Shown here: positions 33,469 through 40,233 of the stretch, piece by piece
Position numbering within the stretch: the first letter of the stretch is position 1
How the letters are laid out: each line of letters opens with the position of its first letter
NCBI GenBank assembly: GCA_045580105.1
Contig: JAZNNH010000036.1
Coordinates: forward strand, 1 to 50,085
Length of the DNA: 50,085 nucleotides
Reading direction: 5' to 3'
Origin: RGIG5579 sp045580105
GTDB lineage: Bacteria; Bacillota; Clostridia; Oscillospirales; SIG627
The notes under the pieces: model-generated
Told to the model about the DNA's origin: nothing
Databases searched by the model: none
What the model saw: the letters and a program-made list of their open reading frames with translations, nothing else
Made by a program: the position numbers and the translations under genes

Positions 33469-34376
33469 ATCTGTTCCTTCCACCACGTTAAAACTTGTTC
33501 CCGATCCTTGCGGATCTGTTCGGTCAATTCCTCCAAGGAGGAAAATTGAATTTCGGGACGGATAAATCGGTAAAATGCGACTTGGACGGTCTTGCCGTAA
33601 AGATCGCCCGAGAAGTCGAATAGATGCGTTTCTGCTAAAATTCGGTTATCCTGATCGACCGTGGGACGGCTTCCCACGTTGCAAATGCCGTTATATTCGG
33701 CACCGTCCCAATTCATACGGACGGCATAAACGCCCCTCTTCGGGACAACGTATTCTTCGGGGAACGCTTGGTTGAGGGTGGGAAATCCGATTTTCGTTCC
33801 CAAATGCTTTCCGTGCAAAACCGGAAAACGGATCGAATAGGGTCTTCCCAGCAAAGCGTTGGCTTCCTCTAAGCGTCCTTCGGAAAGCAGGGTGCGGATT
33901 CGGGTGGAGGAAACGGGTTCCTGCCCGATGCAGACCGGATTTTCCACGATCACTTCCACGCCGAAGGCGCTTAAATATTGTTTTAAAAAGTCAGCGGTTC
34001 CGGCACCGTTTTTGCCGAAGCGGAAGTTGTAGCCGCAAAAGATTTTCTTGGCATACAACTGCCCGATCAAAATCTTCCGGCAAAATTCTTCGGGAGAAAG
34101 ACCCCGCACGCGCTCAAAATCTTCCAGAATCAAGTGCCCGATCCCGATGTCCGAGATCAGTCGTTCCTTGTCAAACAGGGAAATGATGTTGCCGGAGGCA
34201 AACGAGCCCTTTAAAATGTGTTCCGGATGGGTACGGAAGCTCCACACCAAAGAAACAAGTCCGTCTTCTTTTGCTTGACGAACGCAGTTTTCGAGAATTT
34301 TGCGGTGTCCTAAATGGATTCCGTCAAAATTTCCCAGAGCTACGCAAGTGCCGCGAGCTGATTTGAAATGTTGCAT
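33465..34376 (-). CDS. ribF: Bifunctional riboflavin kinase / FAD synthetase
   Basis: Makes FMN and FAD from riboflavin. It has 303 residues. The N-terminal adenylyltransferase has LGNFDGIHLGHRKIL near residue 13 and FCGYNFRFGKNGAG; the C-terminal kinase has GTKIGFPTLN, KRGVYAV and GICNVGSRPTV. The start has AAGGA 7 nt upstream. Expected partners such as truB or rbfA are not adjacent; here it lies between a cyclophilin gene and the DacA-like gene in one operon. Confidence 0.96.
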   Translation of the reverse strand: MQHFKSARGTCVALGNFDGIHLGHRKILENCVRQAKEDGLVSLVWSFRTHPEHILKGSFASGNIISLFDKERLISDIGIGHLILEDFERVRGLSPEEFCRKILIGQLYAKKIFCGYNFRFGKNGAGTADFLKQYLSAFGVEVIVENPVCIGQEPVSSTRIRTLLSEGRLEEANALLGRPYSIRFPVLHGKHLGTKIGFPTLNQAFPEEYVVPKRGVYAVRMNWDGAEYNGICNVGSRPTVDQDNRILAETHLFDFSGDLYGKTVQVAFYRFIRPEIQFSSLEELTEQIRKDREQVLTWWKEQI

Positions 34377-34407
34377 AAGCAGTCCTTAATTTCCAGCAGT
34401 CCTTGAT

Positions 34408-34920
34408 TTACGCCTCGGTTACAAAATAAACTTCTTTCATCACCTGGTCCAGAACGGGACGGTCGGAAAAGTCGGTCTGAACGTCGGCAATGGCGTCCAC
34501 GGTTTCGATGCCCTCGACAAGCTCGCCGAACGCGGCGTAGCTACCGTCCAAGTGGGGGGCGTCTTCGTGCATAATGAAAAACTGGCTTCCCGCAGAGTCG
34601 GGTGCCATCGAACGCGCCATGGAAAGGACGCCTCTTTTGTGTTTCAAGTCGTTTTTGACACCGTTGGCGGCAAACTCGCCCTTGATGGTCCAACCGGGAC
34701 CGCCGGTTCCGATGCCCTTGGGGTCACCGCCCTGAATCATAAAGCCGGGGATGACGCGGTGGAAAATCAGTCCGTTATAAAAGCCGCCGTCGACCAGCTT
34801 CTGGAAATTTGCGACGGTGATCGGTGCGATTTCGGGATAGAGCTTGGCAACCATTTCATCGCCGCTTTCCATTACGAACTTTACGAAATTGGTTTTTTCT
34901 TCACTTTTTACGAATGCCAT
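34408..34920 (-). CDS. Cytoplasmic peptidyl-prolyl isomerase (cyclophilin)
   Basis: Speeds cis-trans isomerisation of proline peptide bonds. It has 170 residues and no signal peptide. Cyclophilin signatures are FHRVIPGFMIQGGDP, GSQFFIMH and LDGSYAAFGEL. GGAGAAC lies before ATG 34920. It is the second of two adjacent cyclophilin genes that share most of these blocks, which suggests a local duplication followed by different targeting. Confidence 0.95.
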   Translation of the reverse strand: MAFVKSEEKTNFVKFVMESGDEMVAKLYPEIAPITVANFQKLVDGGFYNGLIFHRVIPGFMIQGGDPKGIGTGGPGWTIKGEFAANGVKNDLKHKRGVLSMARSMAPDSAGSQFFIMHEDAPHLDGSYAAFGELVEGIETVDAIADVQTDFSDRPVLDQVMKEVYFVTEA

Positions 34921-34949
34921 GGGAGTTCTCCTTTTTTGTTTCTCTTTTC

Positions 34950-35588
34950 TTATTCTGCGCTCGTCTGCTCGGCAGGGCTTTCTTCTACGAAAAAGACCGC
35001 TTGCATCACTTGCTTTTCTACAGGGGTTTCGCCTGCAACCAGACAGGTGGCGATTTCATCCACTACGTCCATGCCCTTGACCACTTTTCCGAAGGCAGCG
35101 TAACTGCCGTCCAAGTGCGGTGCGGCTTTGTGCATGATGAAAAATTGGCTACCTGCGGAGTTGGGGTCGTTGGCTCTTGCCATAGAAATAACACCGCGCG
35201 CATGTTTTAAATTGTTTTCAAATCCGTTGGAGGCAAATTCTCCATCAATGCTCCAACCGGGGTCACCGAAGCCCGTTCCGTCCGGGCAGCCGCCTTGGAT
35301 CATAAAGCCCTTGATGACACGGTGGAAAATGAGTCCGTCATAAAATTTTTGCCCGACCAGCTTCTGAAAGTTTGCGACGGTTTTGGGTGCGGTTTCGGGG
35401 TCAAGCTCTACTATGATGCACTTGCCCGTATCCATTTGCATGCAAACCAGATTCGTGACCTCATCTGTGGCGGCAAAGCCATCGGGAAGTCCTGCGTTTT
35501 CCGTTTCTTCCTTTGCACTGCAAGCGGCAAAGGAGAAGAGAAAGAGTGCCGTGAGCAAAAGGCAGAGGATAGATTTTGTGGATTTCAT
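34950..35588 (-). CDS. Lipoprotein cyclophilin (peptidyl-prolyl isomerase)
   Basis: An isomerase on the outer face of the membrane, 212 residues. A lipoprotein signal with lipobox FAAC gives Cys23 as the lipidated residue, then a short acidic linker and the cyclophilin domain: FHRVIKGFMIQGG, GSQFFIMH and LDGSYAAFGKV. The start at 35588 overlaps the stop of the upstream gene as ATGA and has no ribosome binding site of its own, so it is translated by coupling. Likely helps fold exported proteins. Confidence 0.94.
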   Translation of the reverse strand: MKSTKSILCLLLTALFLFSFAACSAKEETENAGLPDGFAATDEVTNLVCMQMDTGKCIIVELDPETAPKTVANFQKLVGQKFYDGLIFHRVIKGFMIQGGCPDGTGFGDPGWSIDGEFASNGFENNLKHARGVISMARANDPNSAGSQFFIMHKAAPHLDGSYAAFGKVVKGMDVVDEIATCLVAGETPVEKQVMQAVFFVEESPAEQTSAE

Positions 35589-35920
35589 CGATAATATTTG
35601 AAGTAACAAACGATACTTCTCTCCTTTTTCTGAATTTCGTCGTATCCGGTGAAAATGACGCCGTCGTGGCTCATCAATTCCCCCGATTGCACGTCTTCGT
35701 CGCGGGATTTGAAAATGGATGCGGTTTCGCTGTTCACGAACACCCAGCCCGCCTTGACACAGATATAAGCGTCTTTACAAAGCACGATATCCCCGGTTTC
35801 GAGCCGTTCGGTGACGTATTTTAGGATTTTACTGTCATACTTTGCCGCGGCTTCCCGACGGTAGGCGGGGGAAGCATAATAGCGGTCGGGGAACAGTTTT
35901 TGGTATATTTTTTTAAACAT
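35585..35920 (-). CDS. Unknown small protein, apparently leaderless transcript
   Basis: A 111-residue soluble protein that I do not recognise. It begins MFKKIYQKLFPDRYY, is rich in Tyr and Lys, and has a middle stretch GDIVLCKDAYICVKAG followed by MSHDGVIFTGYDE, probably beta-rich. The start at 35920 is the only ATG that lies downstream of the promoter; the -10 box ends 6 nt before it, so the transcript should begin at or within a base or two of the AUG. There is no ribosome binding site. It is the first gene of the operon with two cyclophilins, ribF and the DacA-like gene. Confidence 0.7.
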   Translation of the reverse strand: MFKKIYQKLFPDRYYASPAYRREAAAKYDSKILKYVTERLETGDIVLCKDAYICVKAGWVFVNSETASIFKSRDEDVQSGELMSHDGVIFTGYDEIQKKERSIVCYFKYYR

Positions 35921-35926
35921 AATATT

Positions 35927-35955
35927 ATTATAAATTCTTTCCCGAAACGTGTCAA
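35927..35955 (-). promoter_or_regulatory. Consensus promoter of the leaderless operon
   Basis: On the minus strand TTGACA (35950-35955) and TATAAT (35927-35932) are both perfect with 17-bp spacer; the start codon is at 35920. Confidence 0.88.
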
Positions 35956-36031
35956 GGCAAGGATGGAAAAAAGAAAGAAAACGCACAGGAAAAGAAAGGG
36001 GAAGAAAATGGGGATTTTTCGGGCTCTTTTC

Positions 36032-36060
36032 TTGACAATTTGCGGGAAAATGTGTATTAT
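36032..36060 (+). promoter_or_regulatory. Promoter of the pot operon
   Basis: TTGACA (36032-36037) and TATTAT (36055-36060), 17-bp spacer, 68 bp before potA. Confidence 0.8.
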
Positions 36061-36079
36061 TATCTTGCTATTTTATGCG

Positions 36080-36108
36080 GTGCATTCTTTTTTTTGAAAA
36101 AAGAGCAC
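36080..36108 (+). promoter_or_regulatory. Leader hairpin before potA
   Basis: GTGC with GCAC and CTTTTTT with AAAAAAG make a nested stem in the short untranslated leader, with AGGAGG 7 nt after it. It could shield or expose the start region; no ligand-binding fold is recognised. Confidence 0.4.
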
Positions 36109-36128
36109 AAAAGTCAGGAGGTAGATAA

Positions 36129-37520
36129 ATGGAAAACCGCGTCTCCGGAACAGATGTACTCATTCGTCTGGAGGACCTTTGTAAATCGTTTGATAATGAG
36201 CAGATTCTGAAAAGTGTGAATCTCTATATTCGCGATAAAGAATTCGTGACCTTGCTCGGCCCCTCCGGCTGTGGCAAAACCACGATTCTTCGGTGTATCG
36301 CGGGCTTTGAAACGCCCGATTCCGGAAATATTTTATTTGACGGAAATAGTCTCCTGGATACGCCTGCGCACGAAAGACCGATCAACACCGTGTTTCAGAA
36401 ATACGCTCTGTTTCCGCATCTGAACGTGTTTGACAACGTTGCGTTCGGATTGCGCATAAAAAAGACGCCGGAAAAGCAGATTCGCCAAAAAGTGAGAAAA
36501 ATGCTCGCGATGGTGGATTTGAAGGGCTATGAAAAAAGACCGATTTCCAAGCTTTCCGGCGGTCAGCAGCAACGCGTTGCCATCGCCCGTGCGCTGGTGA
36601 ATATGCCCCGTCTGCTTCTTTTGGATGAACCGCTGGGCGCGCTGGATTTGAAACTGCGAAAAGATATGCAGCTGGAATTGAAAAATTTGCACCGTCAGTC
36701 GGGTATCACCTTCCTTTACGTCACGCACGATCAGGAAGAGGCACTGACGATGAGCGATACCATCGTCGTGATGAAATCCGGTACCATTCAACAGATCGGT
36801 ACCCCTCAGGATATCTACAATGAACCCGCCAATGCTTTCGTTGCCGACTTTATCGGAGAAAGCAATATTTTCGACGCCCGTATGGAACAGGACAACAAGG
36901 TTACGCTTTGCGGTGCTCAGTTTGATTGTGTCGACCCCAAGCCCGCAGATCTGGTGGACGTGGTAATCCGTCCGGAAGACGTCGAAATCGTGTCTGCAGG
37001 TCAAGGCGCCGTGACCGGCTTTGTGGAAGCCAGTCTCTTTAAGGGCGTTCACTATGAAATGACCGTCTCCTGCGGCGGGGAACAGTGGATCATTCATTCC
37101 ACCCGCTGCGTGGAAGCGGGAGAGACCATCGGCATGAACGTTTCTCCCGAAAACATTCACGTTATGAAGCGTATGTTCCCTTCGGCCGTGAACGCGGTGG
37201 AAGCCGTGGTCGAAAGCGACACGACGCAGGAAGGCGAGACGCAGCTTTCCTTTGACGAGCAAACCATCGCGCTTTCTTCCGACGCGACCTACACCAAGGG
37301 ACAGACCCTGACCTTGTCCATTTCTCCCGAAAAGCTGGAGCTTTGCGATCCGGAGGACGCACAGTTTTCCGGCATTCTTGACAGCGTGGTTTGGAAGGGC
37401 AGTTATTACGAAATGATTGTCATCTCCGAATTTCGCCGCTGGCTGATCAAAAGTCAGATGGACGAGCAGGTCGGCTCTGAAGTTTCCTTCCGCATCAACC
37501 CAGGCTCTGTCACCCTGTGA
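36129..37520 (+). CDS. potA: Spermidine/putrescine ABC transporter ATP-binding protein with two TOBE domains
   Basis: Powers polyamine uptake. Walker A is GPSGCGKT (44-51), the signature is LSGGQQQR (142-149), and Walker B is LLLLDE (162-167) followed by PLGALD. The protein has 463 residues, about 90 more than usual PotA. A first TOBE domain lies at about 275-345 and a second, with FSGILDSVVWKGSYYEM near residue 420, at about 385-460; the two resemble each other (FKGVHYEMTV and WKGSYYEMIV). AGGAGG precedes the start. The permease genes follow 13 nt later. Confidence 0.94.
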   Translation: MENRVSGTDVLIRLEDLCKSFDNEQILKSVNLYIRDKEFVTLLGPSGCGKTTILRCIAGFETPDSGNILFDGNSLLDTPAHERPINTVFQKYALFPHLNVFDNVAFGLRIKKTPEKQIRQKVRKMLAMVDLKGYEKRPISKLSGGQQQRVAIARALVNMPRLLLLDEPLGALDLKLRKDMQLELKNLHRQSGITFLYVTHDQEEALTMSDTIVVMKSGTIQQIGTPQDIYNEPANAFVADFIGESNIFDARMEQDNKVTLCGAQFDCVDPKPADLVDVVIRPEDVEIVSAGQGAVTGFVEASLFKGVHYEMTVSCGGEQWIIHSTRCVEAGETIGMNVSPENIHVMKRMFPSAVNAVEAVVESDTTQEGETQLSFDEQTIALSSDATYTKGQTLTLSISPEKLELCDPEDAQFSGILDSVVWKGSYYEMIVISEFRRWLIKSQMDEQVGSEVSFRINPGSVTL

Positions 37521-37533
37521 AAGGAGCGGGAAT

Positions 37534-38322
37534 ATGAAGTCGAAAAAACCTTTGGTTCCGTATCTTTTCTGGATGGTGGCGTTTGTGGTCATTCCCCTCG
37601 GAATGGTGCTTTACTACGCGTTCACCGGAAAAGACGGAAGCTTTTCTCTGTCTAATTTTAAATACATTGCGATCAACAAAGAGGTGTATTTGGATTCGTT
37701 TTGGATCGCCTTGGTTTCCACGTTGATCTGCCTTGTCATTGCGTATCCGCTTGCTTTGGTCATGACGAGAATGAGCCCCCGCGGTCAGAGAATGGTCAAC
37801 ATTCTCATCATGCTTCCGATGTGGATGAACTTTATTTTGAGAATTTGTTCTCTTGAGGTGATTTTCAAATCCGGCGGGGTGCTGGATCAGATTCTCGGTT
37901 TTTCCAATTCGATTTATCACACCTCCACGGCGGTGGTGATCGGAATCGTATACAACTATTTGCCCTTTATGGTGTTGCCCCTTTATACGGTGCTGGGCAA
38001 AATTTCGAAATCGGTGCTGGAAGCAGGACGCGATTTGGGTTGCAACGGATGGCAGCTTCTTTGGAAGGTGATTTTCCCGCTTTCCATTCCCGGCGTGATC
38101 TCCGGCGTGACGATGGTGTTCGTCCCCGCCGCCTCCGCCTTTGTTATCAGCAACCGCCTCGGCAATTTCTGGCTGATCGGCGATACCATCGATTCCTATT
38201 ACACCAAAAACTTTGATTTGAACGCCGCCAGCGTCCTTTCCTTCGTTTTGATGGTGGTCATCGTGATTTCCATTTTGGTGATGAATCACTTTGACAAAGA
38301 CGACGAGATCGTTCTGGTATAG
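37534..38322 (+). CDS. potB: Spermidine/putrescine ABC transporter permease PotB
   Basis: One of the two membrane channels of the polyamine importer; 262 residues and about six membrane segments. The cytoplasmic EAA loop, which contacts PotA, is seen as LEAGRDLGCNGWQLLWKV. The pattern ILIMLPMWMNFILRI near the middle and VPAASAFVIS fit PotB. AAAGGAG is 8 nt before the start. It sits between potA and the fused potCD gene. Confidence 0.95.
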   Translation: MKSKKPLVPYLFWMVAFVVIPLGMVLYYAFTGKDGSFSLSNFKYIAINKEVYLDSFWIALVSTLICLVIAYPLALVMTRMSPRGQRMVNILIMLPMWMNFILRICSLEVIFKSGGVLDQILGFSNSIYHTSTAVVIGIVYNYLPFMVLPLYTVLGKISKSVLEAGRDLGCNGWQLLWKVIFPLSIPGVISGVTMVFVPAASAFVISNRLGNFWLIGDTIDSYYTKNFDLNAASVLSFVLMVVIVISILVMNHFDKDDEIVLV

Positions 38323-38333
38323 GAGGAAATGTG

Positions 38334-40223
38334 ATGAAAAAAACCGTTTCTTCCCTTTATTTGATTTTGATCTTCCTGTTTTTGTATGCTCCGATCGCTT
38401 TGATGATCGTGCTTTCGTTCAACGATGCGACTTGGGGAATTTCCAACTGGAAGGGGTTTACCTTCGATAATTACCTTTCCCTGTTCCAAAACGAGGAATT
38501 GGTGGATGCACTGATCAATTCTTTGGTCATTGCTCTGCTTTCGGCGGTGGGCGCGTCTTTGCTCGGAACGCTCGGCGCTCTGGGTCTGAACAACGTGAAA
38601 AAGTCAAGAGGGGTTCTGATGAACCTTTCGAATCTTCCCATCATCAATCCGGAAATCGTAACGGGTGTGTCCCTGATGCTCGTGTTCATCGGCATCTTTT
38701 CGATGCGGCTCGGCTTTTTGACGGTGCTTTTGTCCCACATCGTGTTCAACACACCCTACGTCATTCTCAACGTGATGCCGCGTCTTCGCAGAATGGATAA
38801 AAACCTTTACGAGGCCGCGCTGGATTTGGGATGTCCGCCTGCAAAAGCGTTTTACCAAGTGGTGCTTCCCGAAATTTTCCCCGGTGTGTTTGCGGGTTTT
38901 CTCATTTCGTTGACCTATTCGTTTGACGACTTTATCATCAGTTATTTTACCGGCGGCAATTTTCAGACGCTTTCCGTTTTCATCAACAACAGTATGAAAA
39001 AGGGAATTCAGCCCTGGATGGCGTCTATGACCGGCGTGATCTTCGTGGCGGTGCTTTTGATTCTGGTCGTGATGAACATTCACGATGCCAGAGCCGAAGC
39101 GAACGAGAAAAAAACGGTTTCGACCACTGGTTCCGGCAAAGGAAAGATGATTTTCAAGCTTTCCGCCGGCTCCCTTGCCGTGGTTTTGATTTTGGGCTTT
39201 TGTTTGCCCCGTGTGTTCCGCTCCGACGATAATACCATTGTGGTCTGCAACTGGGGCGAATATATGTCCACGGGTGATCCGGAATGCTTTGACGTAATTC
39301 GGGAATTCGAAAAGGCAACGGGCATTCGCGTCGAATACGTGACTGCCGAATCCAACGAAGCGCTGTACGCCAAAATGAAATCCGGCGCGGGAAAATACGA
39401 CGTGATTTTCCCCTCCGACTATATGGCGGAACGTATGATCGGGGAGGGAATGCTTGCCAAACTCGATTACAGCAACATCCCCAATTACGCTTCGATTATG
39501 GAGGACTTCAAAGGTCAGGCGTACGACCCGAACGAGGAGTACACGGTGCCCTATTTCTGGGGAACGGTGGGTTTGATCTACAATGAATCCATGCTCTCCG
39601 AGGAAGACCTGAAATTGGTGGAAAACGCCAAGGATTGGAGCATTCTTTGGAGCGATCATTATCCCAGTCAGATTATGATGTTTGACAACCCCCGTGACGC
39701 TTTCGGCATCGCGCTCAAGCAGCTGGGGTATTCGCAGAATACCACGGACGAATCGCAAATCCGCGAAGCAGCAGGGCTGTTGCAGAAGCAAAAGTTCTAC
39801 TACGCAATGGATCAGTTCTTTGAAATGATGCCGTCGGGTTCTCTTGCCGTCGGTGTTTACTATGCAGGGGACTGTATGGCGGTGATGGAGGAAAACGAAG
39901 ACCTGCGCTTTGTGATCCCCGAATGCGGCACGAATCTCTTCAACGACGCGATGTGCGTGCCCGCCACCAGCGAAAAGAAAGAGTTGGCGGAAAAATTCAT
40001 TAATTTTATGCTCACCGTAGAGGCGGGCAAAGCCAACACGGAATACGTTTATTATTCCACCCCCAATCAGGCGGTGTATGACGCTTTGGATGAGGAGCTT
40101 CGGGAAAACCCCGTGGCTTATCCGGAGAAAAAAGAGAATTGGGAGGCGTTCCGACATCTTCCGTCTCAAACCAACGACCTGATGACCGATCTTTGGAATA
40201 CGATAAAAACAAGTAATAAGTAA
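38334..40223 (+). CDS. Fusion of PotC permease and PotD substrate-binding protein
   Basis: 629 residues. Residues 1-250 are the PotC permease, with six membrane segments and the EAA loop EAALDLGCPPAKAFYQV (160-176). After a short charged linker a further membrane segment (274-295) leads to a PotD-type polyamine-binding domain from about residue 300: VVCNWGEYM, YDVIFPSDYM and YFWGTVGLIYN. The binding protein is thus tethered to its own permease instead of being a free lipoprotein. Fused PotCD proteins are known in several Firmicutes. The ATG at 38334 has AGGAGG 7 nt upstream. Confidence 0.95.
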   Translation: MKKTVSSLYLILIFLFLYAPIALMIVLSFNDATWGISNWKGFTFDNYLSLFQNEELVDALINSLVIALLSAVGASLLGTLGALGLNNVKKSRGVLMNLSNLPIINPEIVTGVSLMLVFIGIFSMRLGFLTVLLSHIVFNTPYVILNVMPRLRRMDKNLYEAALDLGCPPAKAFYQVVLPEIFPGVFAGFLISLTYSFDDFIISYFTGGNFQTLSVFINNSMKKGIQPWMASMTGVIFVAVLLILVVMNIHDARAEANEKKTVSTTGSGKGKMIFKLSAGSLAVVLILGFCLPRVFRSDDNTIVVCNWGEYMSTGDPECFDVIREFEKATGIRVEYVTAESNEALYAKMKSGAGKYDVIFPSDYMAERMIGEGMLAKLDYSNIPNYASIMEDFKGQAYDPNEEYTVPYFWGTVGLIYNESMLSEEDLKLVENAKDWSILWSDHYPSQIMMFDNPRDAFGIALKQLGYSQNTTDESQIREAAGLLQKQKFYYAMDQFFEMMPSGSLAVGVYYAGDCMAVMEENEDLRFVIPECGTNLFNDAMCVPATSEKKELAEKFINFMLTVEAGKANTEYVYYSTPNQAVYDALDEELRENPVAYPEKKENWEAFRHLPSQTNDLMTDLWNTIKTSNK

Positions 40224-40233
40224 GAGGAACATT

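Noticed and set aside
34377..34407. Duplicated AGCAGTCCTT between ribF and the cyclophilin gene
   Set aside because: Only two short copies about 17 bp apart, one of them part of the ribF ribosome binding region; probably a minor slippage event.
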